NCBI RefSeq assembly: GCF_001941945.1
Contig: NZ_CP015583.1
Coordinates: 2,064,501-2,128,500, forward strand
Reading direction: 5' to 3'
Origin: Roseomonas gilardii
Lineage (GTDB): Bacteria > Pseudomonadota > Alphaproteobacteria > Acetobacterales > Acetobacteraceae
Length of the DNA stretch: 64,000 bases
Position numbers and translations under genes: made by a program. Positions within the stretch are counted from its first letter, which is position 1, and the number at the start of each line of letters is the position of its first letter. Under the pieces are notes generated by a model. It ran no database searches. It was given only the letters and a program-made list of their open reading frames with translations, and was not told the DNA's origin. Of this stretch, positions 43,675 to 52,307 are shown piece after piece.

Positions 43675-45132
43675 ATGAGCTCCTGCTGCTCCGCCAAGCC
43701 TGCCCCTCAGAACAGGGCCCCTGAGCGCTCCGCGAGCCCCGGATCGCTGCCCGTCGCCATCATCGGCGGTGGTCCGGTCGGCCTGGCTGCCGCCGCGCAC
43801 CTGCTGGAGCGCGGCCTGGAGCCGGTGGTGTTCGAGGCCGGACCTTCGGTCGGCACGGCGCCTCTGGACTGGGGCCATGTCCATACCTTCTCCCCCTGGC
43901 GGTACAATGTAGACCGGGCCTGCCGCGCGCTCCTGGAGCGGCACGGGTGGACGGCGCCAGATGCCGAGGTCTTCCCGACCGGCCGCGAGCTCGTCGAGGA
44001 CTACCTGGCACCTCTGGCCGTCTTACCGGAGTTCGCCGCCTGCCTGCGTCTGAACACCCGGGTGACGGGCGTCGCACGGTTGCGGGCTGGCAAGGTTCGC
44101 AATGACGGTCGTGAGCAGCAGCCGTTCGAGGTCAGGTTTCAGACCGGGGGCCAAGAGGGCCGCCTGCTCGCGCGGGCCGTTATCGTGGCGACCGGCACCT
44201 GGGGACATCCCAATCCGGCAGGCGCTTCTGGCCTGCCCGCCATCGGTGAGCAATCAGCCGCCGACCGGATCCGCTACGGCATGCCGGACGTCCTGGGCGC
44301 CGAGCGAGGCCGGTACGCGGGCAAGCGCGTGCTGGTTGTCGGCTCTGGCCACTCGGCCATCGGCAGCCTCATCGACCTCGTCGCCCTGGCCGACCAGGCG
44401 CCGGGCACCACCGTCATCTGGGCGGCGCGCAGCCCTGATCTGACGCGGGCCTACGGTGGTGGCGCGGCCGACCAGTTGCCGGAGCGTGGCGCTCTGGGGC
44501 AGCGGCTGAAGGCCTATGTCGAGGGTGGCCGGGTGCAGTTGCTGGCGCCCTTCGCTGTGGAGGAGATCCGCCGCCAGACAGACGGCTCGCTAGATGTCCT
44601 CGATAGCAGCGGCCGGTCGGTTCAGGCGGACGAGATGGTGGTGGCCACCGGCCTGCGCCCTGAGCTCTCCATCCTGCGGGAGGTCCGCCTCGACCTGGAT
44701 CCGGCGCTGGAGTGCCCGCGCGTCCTGGCGCCTCTGATCGACCCCAACCTGCACTCCTGCGGGACCGTCCGGCCGCATGGTGCCATCGAGCTCCAGCAGC
44801 CAGACAGCGGACTCTTCCTGGCGGGCATGACCTCCTACGGGCGGGCCCCGACCTTCCTGCTGGCCACCGGCTACGAGCAGGTGCGCTCAATCGCCGCCTT
44901 CTTGGCAGGCGACATCGAGGCCGCGCGCCGGGTGGAACTCGACCTGCCGCAGACTGGCGTGTGCACCAGCAACCGCGTGCTGCCTGCGGACGCTGACGCG
45001 GCATCCTCCTGCTGCACGCCTGCAACGCCCCAGGGCGCCTGCTGCGCGCCCAAGCCCGAATTGGCGGAGGATGCTCCGTGCTGCGGGACCGCAGCCCAGA
45101 AAGTGTCCGTCCCGGCCGAGCCTGCGGAATGA
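43675..45132 (+). CDS. ArsO-like FAD/NAD(P)-dependent flavoprotein with Cys-rich ends
   Basis: A 485-residue two-dinucleotide-binding flavoprotein. The FAD motif is VAIIGGGPVGLAAAAHLLERG (about residue 24) and the NAD(P) motif VLVVGSGHSAIGSLI (about 220). Such flavin monooxygenase-like proteins (ArsO group) occur in ars clusters and are proposed to oxidise an arsenic substrate, but the reaction is not settled. Both ends carry metal-ligand-like Cys clusters: MSSCCSAKP at the start and ASSCCTPAT, GACCAPKPE, APCCGTAA at the end. Those could bind As(III) or a metal. Its stop overlaps the MFS start (ATGA). Confidence 0.78.
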   Translation: MSSCCSAKPAPQNRAPERSASPGSLPVAIIGGGPVGLAAAAHLLERGLEPVVFEAGPSVGTAPLDWGHVHTFSPWRYNVDRACRALLERHGWTAPDAEVFPTGRELVEDYLAPLAVLPEFAACLRLNTRVTGVARLRAGKVRNDGREQQPFEVRFQTGGQEGRLLARAVIVATGTWGHPNPAGASGLPAIGEQSAADRIRYGMPDVLGAERGRYAGKRVLVVGSGHSAIGSLIDLVALADQAPGTTVIWAARSPDLTRAYGGGAADQLPERGALGQRLKAYVEGGRVQLLAPFAVEEIRRQTDGSLDVLDSSGRSVQADEMVVATGLRPELSILREVRLDLDPALECPRVLAPLIDPNLHSCGTVRPHGAIELQQPDSGLFLAGMTSYGRAPTFLLATGYEQVRSIAAFLAGDIEAARRVELDLPQTGVCTSNRVLPADADAASSCCTPATPQGACCAPKPELAEDAPCCGTAAQKVSVPAEPAE

Positions 45133-46358
45133 GCCAGGCCGCCATTCAGGCTCAGGCTGGCTCCACAGGTCCGGCGGCCAGCCGCAGCCGCCTGACCGTG
45201 GTCTCCGCCATCGGTGTCGCCCAGATCCTGGCCTGGGGAAGCAGTTACTACCTGCTGGCCGTGCTCGCCGGACCGATCGCCTCGGACACGGGCTGGCCGC
45301 TCACCTGGATCATGGGTGCCCTGTCCATCGGCATGCTGGTCTCCGGTTTGGCCTCCCCGCGCATCGGCCACCTGATCGACCGGCATGGCGGCCGCCCCGT
45401 GCTGGCAGCCAGCGCTGTCCTCCTCTCCGCTGGCCTGCTGCTGCTTGGGCTGGCACCCAGCCTGCCGGTCTTCGTGCTGGCCTGGGTCATCCTCGGGCTG
45501 GCCATGGGTGCCGGGCTGTACGACCCCGCCTTCTCGACCCTGGGGCGGCTCTACGGCGAGCAGGCGCGCTCCGCCATCACCCACGTCACCCTATTCGGCG
45601 GCTTCGCCAGCACGGTCTGCTGGCCGCTCAGCGCCTTCCTGGTCGACCATCTGGGCTGGCGCGGCGCCTGCCTGACCTATGCCGCCATCCACTTGGCCGT
45701 CGTGCTGCCGCTCTACCTGTTCGGGGTGCCGCGTGAAGCCGCTAAGCCCGCCACAGCACCCACGGCCGCCAAGGCTGCCGCGCCGTCGGGCCATGTGCAG
45801 GCGGGTCAGCGCTATGCCTTCGTTATGCTGGCGGCAGGGTTCACCCTGGCGGCGATCATCATGACTGTGCTCTCCGTCCACCTGCTGACCCTGCTCCAGT
45901 CGCAGGGACTAGCGTTGGCGGCGGCCGTCGCCTTGGGCACGCTGATCGGCCCGGCGCAGGTCGGCGCCCGCGTGCTGGAGATGCTGTTCGGCAAGAAGGC
46001 GCATCCCATCTGGAGCCTGGTCGCGTCCGCGGTGCTGGTGGCGGTCGGCCTGGGCATGCTGGTGGGCGCCCCGGGTGTCATGGCGGTGGGCATCGTCATG
46101 TACGGCATGGGCAGCGGCATCCGCTCCATCGCCCGCGACACGGTGCCCTTGGCCCTGTTCGGCAAGGAGGGCTACGCCGTGCTGATGGGCCGCATCGCCA
46201 TGCCGACCCTCATCGCGCAGGCAGCCTCGCCCTTTCTCGGCGCCTGGCTGCTGGACAGCTTCGGCACGCAGGCGACGCTGGCTATCCTGTGCGGGGCAGC
46301 GATGCTGAACATCCTGATGGTGCTGGCACTCGTGCCCAATGCGCTCCGGCGTTCCTGA
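45129..46358 (+). CDS. MFS transporter, ArsK-like candidate arsenical exporter
   Basis: A 409-residue, about 12-helix major-facilitator protein. The first helix is VVSAIGVAQILAWGSSYYLLAV; the motif-A-like loop is GHLIDRHGGRP, and a second set follows in the C-half (GRIAMPTLIAQAASPFLGAWLL). It starts inside the stop of the flavoprotein gene and is followed by an acetyltransferase. By context it likely exports the product or substrate of those enzymes, as MFS exporters such as ArsK or ArsJ do in other ars clusters. The specific substrate is not visible. Confidence 0.75.
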   Translation: MSQAAIQAQAGSTGPAASRSRLTVVSAIGVAQILAWGSSYYLLAVLAGPIASDTGWPLTWIMGALSIGMLVSGLASPRIGHLIDRHGGRPVLAASAVLLSAGLLLLGLAPSLPVFVLAWVILGLAMGAGLYDPAFSTLGRLYGEQARSAITHVTLFGGFASTVCWPLSAFLVDHLGWRGACLTYAAIHLAVVLPLYLFGVPREAAKPATAPTAAKAAAPSGHVQAGQRYAFVMLAAGFTLAAIIMTVLSVHLLTLLQSQGLALAAAVALGTLIGPAQVGARVLEMLFGKKAHPIWSLVASAVLVAVGLGMLVGAPGVMAVGIVMYGMGSGIRSIARDTVPLALFGKEGYAVLMGRIAMPTLIAQAASPFLGAWLLDSFGTQATLAILCGAAMLNILMVLALVPNALRRS

Positions 46359-46391
46359 CAGTCATCCTCCATCCAAGAAAACGAGGTTCCC

Positions 46392-46964
46392 GTGCCTGAA
46401 CTGATCACAACCGCCCTCACCAATCAGCCCGCCGAGGTGACCATCCGGCCTGCCAGAGAGGCCGACATGGACGCTGTTGCCACCATCTATCGGCACCACG
46501 TGCTCCATGGCACCGCCACCTTCGAGACAGAGGCACCGACGGCCGAAGATATGCGGCAGCGACGCATCGCCATCACCGAACGCGGGCTGCCCTACCTGGT
46601 GGCCGAGGACACCGATTGTCGCGTGCTCGGCTACGCCTACGCGGGCGCTTATCGGCCCAGGCCTGCCTACCGGAATACACTCGAGAACTCGGTCTACATC
46701 AGCGAGGAGGCCCGAGGGCGCGGCATCGGCCGCCGCCTGCTCGAGGCCCTCATCCAGGAGTGCGCCGCACTCGGCTACCGGCAGATGGTGGCCGTCATCG
46801 GCGACAGCGCGAACGAGGCGTCCATCCGCCTGCACAAGGCGTTCGGATTTCAGCCGATCGGCACCTTGCGCTCGGTTGGCCGCAAGCACGGGCGATGGCT
46901 GGATACTGTGCTGATGCAGTTGGCTTTGGGGGACGGTGACGAGACGGCACCCGAGGTGGAGTAA
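46392..46964 (+). CDS. Phosphinothricin/arsinothricin N-acetyltransferase-like (ArsN1-like) GNAT
   Basis: A 190-residue GNAT enzyme starting at GTG. The substrate-binding helix region IYRHHVLHGTATFETEAPT, the LVAEDTDCRVLGYAYAG strand and the acetyl-CoA loop EEARGRGIGRRLLEALI match phosphinothricin/methionine-sulfoximine acetyltransferases. ArsN1 is the member that acetylates the arsenic antibiotic arsinothricin. The position after a flavoprotein and an MFS gene in an arsenic-type block supports ArsN1. A general amino-acid-analogue acetyltransferase remains possible. Confidence 0.72.
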   Translation: MPELITTALTNQPAEVTIRPAREADMDAVATIYRHHVLHGTATFETEAPTAEDMRQRRIAITERGLPYLVAEDTDCRVLGYAYAGAYRPRPAYRNTLENSVYISEEARGRGIGRRLLEALIQECAALGYRQMVAVIGDSANEASIRLHKAFGFQPIGTLRSVGRKHGRWLDTVLMQLALGDGDETAPEVE

Positions 46965-47157
46965 GGGCCTTCCCCCTGACATCCTTCGCCAGCAAACTGG
47001 CGAAGGCGGTACTCGGCATGGTGGGAACCAGCCTCCGCATCAGCAAATGCAGATCAGCTTGGCGACGCTGCCGATTTGGCCGCTATGCCCGACGCAATGG
47101 CCGCCACGACCACTCACAGCAATCGACTGCTAGCCCATGGCCCTCCTTGCGCTGCGC

Positions 47158-47562
47158 CTAGGTAGTGGCCGCTGTTCCCGACAAGGTCTCAATCAGTGGG
47201 CATGTGGCCTGCTCCCCGGATTGACATTGCTGCACGGCACCATCCAGTACACGCTCCATCGCCTGGAGGTCGGCAATTCGGGAGCGGACATCCGCGAGGT
47301 GTGCTGCGGCGATGCCATGGACCTCGGTGCAGGCGCCTGCACCAAGTTCGAGGAGCGCGCCCACCTCGTTCAGGGTGAAGCCAAGCTCCCGCGCGCGCCG
47401 CACGAACCTCAGCCGCCTGATGTCCTCCTCACCGAAGAGGCGGTAGCGCCCCCGGCGGGCCGGTATTGGAAGCAAGCCAATCCGCTCGTAATAGCGGATC
47501 GTCTCGATGTTGCAGCCCGTCCGCCGCGAGAGTTCACCGATGGCAACGCCGCTCTGCCCCAT
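47158..47562 (-). CDS. merR: MerR-family mercury-responsive regulator
   Basis: A 134-residue MerR protein. The winged HTH is IGELSRRTGCNIETIRYYERIGLLP, followed by the dimerisation helix. Hg(II)-type cysteines are seen in GACTEVHG and in QCQSGEQATCPLIE, the three-Cys arrangement of MerR. It is divergent from merT with the operator between them. It would activate merT when Hg(II) binds and repress otherwise. Confidence 0.85.
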   Translation of the reverse strand: MGQSGVAIGELSRRTGCNIETIRYYERIGLLPIPARRGRYRLFGEEDIRRLRFVRRARELGFTLNEVGALLELGAGACTEVHGIAAAHLADVRSRIADLQAMERVLDGAVQQCQSGEQATCPLIETLSGTAATT

Positions 47563-47586
47563 CCCATGCGCCTCCTCAGAAAGGAC

Positions 47587-47617
47587 TTGAGTCTGTAGTC
47601 GCTACAGACGGTAGGTA
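47587..47617 (+). promoter_or_regulatory. MerR operator within the merT promoter
   Basis: The -35 TTGAGT (47587-47592) and the -10 TAGGTA (47612-47617) are separated by 19 bases, the elongated spacer of MerR-activated promoters. The spacer is occupied by the perfect 19-bp dyad GTCTGTAGTCGCTACAGAC (47591-47609). The -10 resembles the TAAGGT of known PmerT. Confidence 0.8.
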
Positions 47618-47647
47618 GGCTGCATAGCTGAGACAAGGAGGCCGACC

Positions 47648-48028
47648 GTGTCCGACACCCAAGTGAATGCTACCCCGGCACATGGGGCGGTCCAGGAAGC
47701 CGGTGCGATGGTGCTGACGACGACGGGCATCGCCGCAGCCTTCGGTGCGGCCTCCTGCTGTGCGCTGCCGATGCTTCTTGGCTCCCTCGGGCTGGGAAGC
47801 GCTTGGCTCTTCGGGCTGGCGGTCCTTCTGGGGCCGTACCGCACGATCCTGCTCGCCGCCGCAGCCGCGTGCCTGGCTGGCGGAGCGGTCCTGCTCTGGC
47901 GCCAGCGGGCAGCGGTTGCCTGCGAGCCGGGCTCCGCCTGCTCCCCCAACCCAGCCCTCCGGCTTGTCGTTCCGGCAGGTTTGGCGGTCGGGATCATCCT
48001 GTTGGTGCTCGGTTATGCGTACGTGTGA
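47648..48028 (+). CDS. merT: Mercuric transport protein MerT
   Basis: A 126-residue inner-membrane protein with about three transmembrane segments. The first carries the Hg(II)-accepting Cys pair (GAASCCALPMLLGSLGLG), and the cytosolic loop has ACEPGSAC. It imports Hg(II) for reduction in complete mer operons. The start is GTG at 47648 after AAGGAG. MerP and MerA genes are not adjacent, which is unusual because import alone would be harmful. Confidence 0.8.
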   Translation: MSDTQVNATPAHGAVQEAGAMVLTTTGIAAAFGAASCCALPMLLGSLGLGSAWLFGLAVLLGPYRTILLAAAAACLAGGAVLLWRQRAAVACEPGSACSPNPALRLVVPAGLAVGIILLVLGYAYV

Positions 48029-48035
48029 GGACCCG

Positions 48036-48269
48036 ATGATCCTGGAGTCGACAATCACCTGCCCGCACTGCGGCACGGCGAGAACCGAGACAATGCCGAC
48101 CGATGCCTGCCAGTACTTCTATGACTGCACCGGCTGCGGAACGCTGCTCCGGCCCAAGCAGGGCGACTGCTGTGTGTTCTGCTCCTACGGCACGGTGCCG
48201 TGCCCGCCTGTCCAGGTGGACGGGAAGGGTTGTTGCCACGCGGAAGATCCGCCGCCAGCGGCTGGCTGA
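48036..48269 (+). CDS. Cys-rich GDCCVFCSYG-type small protein of mer-like loci
   Basis: A 77-residue protein with ten Cys: a zinc-ribbon-like start (ITCPHCGTARTE, YDCTGCGTLL) and the signature GDCCVFCSYGTVPCPPVQ, then GCC. Proteins with this signature often occur next to mer and ars transporters and are presumed to bind soft metals, but their role is unproven. It begins 8 bases after the merT stop in the same transcript. Confidence 0.75.
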   Translation: MILESTITCPHCGTARTETMPTDACQYFYDCTGCGTLLRPKQGDCCVFCSYGTVPCPPVQVDGKGCCHAEDPPPAAG

Positions 48270-48306
48270 CCCTTTCCCCGCGTGGTCGGCAACGGCGGGA
48301 TGACCG

Positions 48307-49284
48307 TCACTCCGCAGCAAGGCCGGGGTTGGCGGGCACCAGCCTCGGCACCCAGCGGATGTAGACCAGCATGGCGACGAGTTCGACGAGCGTCTGCGTC
48401 ACCACCGCGGCAGGCAGCAGCGCACCGGCTTCCGGGATAGCGAAGGCCAGCGGCAGGACGACCAGGGAGTTCCGGGTGCCGCCGCTGAAGGTGACCGCCC
48501 TCGCCGCGCCCGCCTCCAGGCCCGCATACCTGGAGATGACGCTACCTACGACCGGCATCAGCGCGGCGAAAGCGACGTAGACCGGCACCAGCATGGCGAC
48601 GGAGCCTGCCTGGGCCGCCACGTTCGGGGCAACGGCCGCGATGACCACCAACAGCACCACGGCCATCAGGGGAACGGGCAGCCATCCCATGGCGTCCGCG
48701 ACCGCCTTCCCGGCGCCGAAGCGCGCCGCCCACGCCTGAGTGGCCGCGGCGAGAGCCAGGGGCACGGCGATCAGCCAGACGAAGGCTTCGATGAAGGGAC
48801 CGGGCTGCATCATCGCCATGGCCCGCTCGCCGATGAACAGGCCGAGGTAGACGGGGAGCAGCAGCATCTGCGCCACCAGCAGCACCGGCGTCGCCGCCAG
48901 GATGAGGCGGGCGTCCCCGCGGCCGAGGTGGGTGAACACGACCACGTAGTCGATGCAGGGCGCCAGCAGCACCATCAGGACACCCAGGCGCAGCACCCAT
49001 TGCTCGCCGGGCAGCATGGAAGCCAGGGCGAACGCCACCAGGGGCGCGGCAACGAAGTTCACCGCCAGCAGCGTCAGCAGGAAGCGCCCGTTGGCCAGGC
49101 TCCTTCGCAGGTCCGCCAGCGGCACCTGGAGGAAGGTCACGTACAGCAGGGCCGCGAGGGCGGGGTTGATGACCGCCCCCCACGCCGCGCCGGGCGCGGC
49201 GACGGCCGCGATCGCGCCCGCCACGACGGCGGCGAAGTAGATGGCGACTTGGTTCTCTTCCAGGCCGGTGCGGGTGATGGCCAA
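48307..49284 (-). CDS. ACR3-like arsenite exporter (bile acid/Na+ symporter fold)
   Basis: A 325-residue, about 10-helix membrane protein of the arsenical-resistance-3/bile-acid-symporter superfamily. The motif LLAPCIDYVVVFTHLGRGDA contains the conserved Cys of the fourth helix that is needed in ACR3 proteins. It should export As(III) or antimonite. The TTG start at 49284 is chosen because GGAGGA lies about 9 bases upstream; the ATG at 49314 has no ribosome site. It is convergent with the mer genes and isolated from the arsRCBOH cluster, so it is a separate acquisition. Confidence 0.75.
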   Translation of the reverse strand: MAITRTGLEENQVAIYFAAVVAGAIAAVAAPGAAWGAVINPALAALLYVTFLQVPLADLRRSLANGRFLLTLLAVNFVAAPLVAFALASMLPGEQWVLRLGVLMVLLAPCIDYVVVFTHLGRGDARLILAATPVLLVAQMLLLPVYLGLFIGERAMAMMQPGPFIEAFVWLIAVPLALAAATQAWAARFGAGKAVADAMGWLPVPLMAVVLLVVIAAVAPNVAAQAGSVAMLVPVYVAFAALMPVVGSVISRYAGLEAGAARAVTFSGGTRNSLVVLPLAFAIPEAGALLPAAVVTQTLVELVAMLVYIRWVPRLVPANPGLAAE

Positions 49285-49591
49285 GTTGTCGGCTCCTCCG
49301 TGGTGAGCGGGCAACCGATGTCACGCCGCGGGTGTGGTGACGTGGTTAGGCTCGCCAGCCGCAGCAGGCAGCCCGCTTTGCAAGGACCGGAACGGAAAGG
49401 TCTTCCAGGAAGGTGCACCGGCTGGCCGGGCCCCGGCGCAAGCCGCCGTGCCATACCCCAGGAAGCCGCGCCCTCGCTGTGGCGCCTGCCCACCTGCTGC
49501 TCCTGCCAAGGGCAGCAACGATGGGCAGCGCCGTTATCATCATGCCTGTTGCATGCACCACCAAGCAGGCAAGCTGATAAGTTGATGGCGG
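49285..49591. other. About 300 bases without a recognised gene
   Basis: Short open frames occur on both strands but none has a ribosome site or a known product. The part next to 49285 includes the ribosome site of the exporter and presumably its promoter. Confidence 0.35.
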
Positions 49592-50230
49592 CTATCGGTC
49601 GGACTGCTGTTCTCCCTGGCCTGCCTTATCAAGGTCGCTACGAGCATCACGGATGATTGCCCAGGCGGATTGCAGGAACAGCCCGGCGATGACGAACGCC
49701 ACGGCGAGGTCTGGCCACGCAGTTTCGGTCCACCAGACCAGGCCCGCCGCGACCACCACGGCCAGGTTGCCGATGGCATCGTTGCGACTGAACAGCCAGA
49801 CGGCCCGGACGTTGGCGTCGCCCTCGCGGTGCGGCATGAGGACCGCTGCGGAGGCCACGTTCACCACCAGCGCGACGGCGCCGAAGAGGCCCATGAGCTC
49901 GGCCTCGGGCTGGTTCAGCACCAGCACCCGATAGCCGGTGGTGGCGAGCACGCCCACGCCAAGCACGGCAAGAAACAGGCCCTGAATGAGGGCGGAGCGG
50001 GCACGCCAGGCGAGGCTCCAGCCGATCGCCAGCAGGCCAAGGAAGCTGATTAGGCCATCGCCGAGGAAGTCGAGGGCGTCCGCCTTGAGCGCCTGGCTGC
50101 CGGAGATGAAGCCGCCGACCATCTCCACCAGGCCATAACCGACATTGAGGCCGACCACGATCCAGAGCGCCCGGCGGTAGGCGGGCGTGATGTGGGCGAG
50201 GTCCTTGGGCAGGTCGTCGTCGTCGCTCAT
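49592..50230 (-). CDS. Cation diffusion facilitator-type metal transporter
   Basis: A 212-residue, six-helix CDF protein that would export divalent metals such as Zn, Co or Cd by proton antiport. The metal-site pattern in helix 2 is ADALDFLGDG and in helix 5 SRNDAIGNLAV. The C-terminal cytosolic domain of larger CDF proteins is missing. The ATG at 50230 overlaps the TGA that ends a 24-base copy of the ccdA 3' end, a relic of an older ccdA-CDF operon. Confidence 0.82.
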   Translation of the reverse strand: MSDDDDLPKDLAHITPAYRRALWIVVGLNVGYGLVEMVGGFISGSQALKADALDFLGDGLISFLGLLAIGWSLAWRARSALIQGLFLAVLGVGVLATTGYRVLVLNQPEAELMGLFGAVALVVNVASAAVLMPHREGDANVRAVWLFSRNDAIGNLAVVVAAGLVWWTETAWPDLAVAFVIAGLFLQSAWAIIRDARSDLDKAGQGEQQSDR

Positions 50231-50247
50231 CCGATGCTCCCGAGCCA
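50224..50247. repeat. 24-bp direct repeat, left copy
   Basis: Identical over 24 bases to 51554-51577, which is the end of ccdA. It starts CGCTCATCCGATG and includes the start codon of the CDF gene. The two copies flank a 1.3-kb segment with the metallo-hydrolase gene. Confidence 0.85.
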
Positions 50248-50462
50248 AGACCGTACCGATACGTTCAGGGGGTGCCGGATCTGAAATAGCGGACCGGCGC
50301 GGCGCCCATGGCCATCAAGATGTCGCGTGCTACGAGGTGACGGGCGCCTTTCGTACATTGGAAAGACCTCAGCACCGCCACCCAGATGCACGGCCCAAGA
50401 TGACCGTGAGCTCAATGCTGGGATCGCTGGCCGCTTCGGAGAGGCCGTCCAAAACCGGCCGA

Positions 50463-51362
50463 TCATTCTGCGTCCATCGCCCTGGCAGCGCTCGTTCGAA
50501 AGCGGTCAATCGGCAGCTTCAGGTATGAGGTGCCATTCGCTTCCGGCTTCGGCAGACGTCCGCCGCGGAGGTTCACTTGCAATGCAAAGAGCATCATCGC
50601 TGGCAGAGGAAGCGTTCGATCACGTTCCTCCCGCAGCCGAACGAACCCGTCCTCTCCGCCGCTGTCCCGTAGGTGAATGTTGGTTGCCCGCTGCTCCGCT
50701 ACGGTGGACTCCCAACGCGGTTCGCGCCCGCCCGGACGGTAATCGTGGCCGGTGAAGAGGCGTGTCGTCGGTGGCAACGCGAGGATGCTCTGGATGCTGC
50801 GGTACAAGGCCCGCGCGTTACCACCAGGGAAGTCGGCTCGTGCCGTGCCCGCATCCGGCATGAAGAGGGTGTCATGCACGAACGCGGCGTCGCCAACGAC
50901 GTAGGTGACCGAGGCCGCGGTGTGGCCTGGGGAAAAAATCACCCTCACTTCCGAGGCGCCAAGATTGAAGCAGTGACCATCTGCAAACATGTGGTCCCAA
51001 TAGTCGCGGCCACCGACCTCGAGATCGGGGATGTTATAGATGTCCGACCAGATCGCCTGAACTGCGAGGGTCTGTTCGCCAATGCCTGTTGGCACGCCAA
51101 GGCGCTCGCCCAGGTAGGCGACGGCAGAAAGGTGGTCAGCATGCGGGTGGGTGTCGAGCACCCATTCCGGGATCAGTCCGCGCTCCCGGATATGGGTGGC
51201 AATCTCGTCGGCTGGCTGGGTCGCAAGGCTGCATGAATTGCGGTCGAAGCTTAACAAGGGATCGATAACCGCGCATTTCTTTGTTTGCGGATCCGCCACG
51301 ACGTAGGAGACGCTTCCGGTCTGATCATCGTAAAAGCCCCGTACGATCGGCTGAGACGGCAT
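50463..51362 (-). CDS. Metallo-beta-lactamase-fold hydrolase, persulfide-dioxygenase-like
   Basis: A 299-residue cytosolic MBL-fold protein. The metal motif is THPHADH, followed by further ligands in FSPGHTAASV and LFTGHDY. It resembles the ETHE1/Blh group that oxidises glutathione persulfide, and also glyoxalase II. In a metal block it may handle sulfide or persulfide stress. The start at 51362 has a clear GGGAGAA ribosome site. The gene sits in a segment flanked by a 24-base direct repeat, suggesting it was inserted between ccdA and the CDF gene. Confidence 0.82.
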   Translation of the reverse strand: MPSQPIVRGFYDDQTGSVSYVVADPQTKKCAVIDPLLSFDRNSCSLATQPADEIATHIRERGLIPEWVLDTHPHADHLSAVAYLGERLGVPTGIGEQTLAVQAIWSDIYNIPDLEVGGRDYWDHMFADGHCFNLGASEVRVIFSPGHTAASVTYVVGDAAFVHDTLFMPDAGTARADFPGGNARALYRSIQSILALPPTTRLFTGHDYRPGGREPRWESTVAEQRATNIHLRDSGGEDGFVRLREERDRTLPLPAMMLFALQVNLRGGRLPKPEANGTSYLKLPIDRFRTSAARAMDAE

Positions 51363-51553
51363 TCTGTTCTCCCTGTTTTTGCGCGGTGTCGCGGAAGCCG
51401 CGATGGTGGCCACCTTGGGACACCGAGCACGATGTCTTTCGGCAAGGGCGCACCCGGCGAGGGCCGAGGAGCGCTAAACCCAGCCGGGCGGAGTTGCATG
51501 CTTCGCGGTGTGGCTGACGGCGTATTAGGCGCGCTTCTTAGAATCCGCGGCGC

Positions 51554-51577
51554 CGCTCATCCGATGCTCCCGAGCCA
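51554..51577. repeat. 24-bp direct repeat, right copy
   Basis: Covers the last codons and stop of ccdA (reading WLGSIG then TGA on the minus strand) and is identical to 50224-50247. Confidence 0.85.
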
Positions 51578-52294
51578 GGGGAAGAGTTGGAGCATCAGGA
51601 TGGCGAAGTCAGTCAGGTGGCCGGTAATCATTGCCACCCCCATCGCCACCATGATGCCACCCGCCACGATCTGAAGAACGCGCCCGACGCGTCGCAGGCT
51701 GCGGAACGGGCCGCGTAGAAAGGCGTCGGCGAAGGCGGCCACCAGCAGGAAGGGCACGCCCAGCCCGGCCGCATAGGCGGCCAGGAGCATGATGCCGAGG
51801 TGGCTGATTTCGCTGGTGGCGGTCAGCGCCAGGATGGCGCCCAGCACCGGACCGATGCAGGGCGTCCAGCCGAAGGCAAAGGCCAGCCCGAGCACGTAGG
51901 CGGAGAGCGGCGTGCCGCCGCTGAGAGTCGGCATGAAGCGGAGGTCGCGTTGTAACGGCATCAATCGCAGAACACCCGCAGTCATCAGGCCGAACAGGAT
52001 AACGACCACCCCGCCCACGATCCCAGCCTCGTAGCGGTAGCGCAGCAGGGCTTGGCTCAGCGCCGAGGCGCCCGCGCCCATCGCCACGAAGACGGTCGCG
52101 AAGCCCAGGACGAAGCAGAGGCCGAGGCCGACCGTGGCGAGGCGATCCGGCGCGGTGCGCTCGGCGGCGACCGAGCGCCCGGCGACATAAGAGACGTAGC
52201 CGGGCACCAGCGGCAGCACGCAGGGCGAGAGGAAGGAAACCATCCCCGCCAGGAAAGCGGTCAGGAGGCCGGACATCTGGAGGAGCGGGTTCAC
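51557..52294 (-). CDS. ccdA: CcdA/DsbD-type thiol transporter
   Basis: A 245-residue, six-helix inner-membrane protein. The redox Cys are in FLSPCVLPLVPGY (helix 1) and GWTPCIGPVLG (helix 4), the hallmark of CcdA. It passes electrons from cytosolic thioredoxin to periplasmic thiol proteins, here probably to metal-binding Cys proteins rather than cytochrome c. The GTG at 52294 gives the standard N-terminus. It lies 13 bases after lspA in one operon. Confidence 0.85.
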   Translation of the reverse strand: MNPLLQMSGLLTAFLAGMVSFLSPCVLPLVPGYVSYVAGRSVAAERTAPDRLATVGLGLCFVLGFATVFVAMGAGASALSQALLRYRYEAGIVGGVVVILFGLMTAGVLRLMPLQRDLRFMPTLSGGTPLSAYVLGLAFAFGWTPCIGPVLGAILALTATSEISHLGIMLLAAYAAGLGVPFLLVAAFADAFLRGPFRSLRRVGRVLQIVAGGIMVAMGVAMITGHLTDFAILMLQLFPWLGSIG

Positions 52295-52307
52295 GCCGGT
52301 CCCGCCC

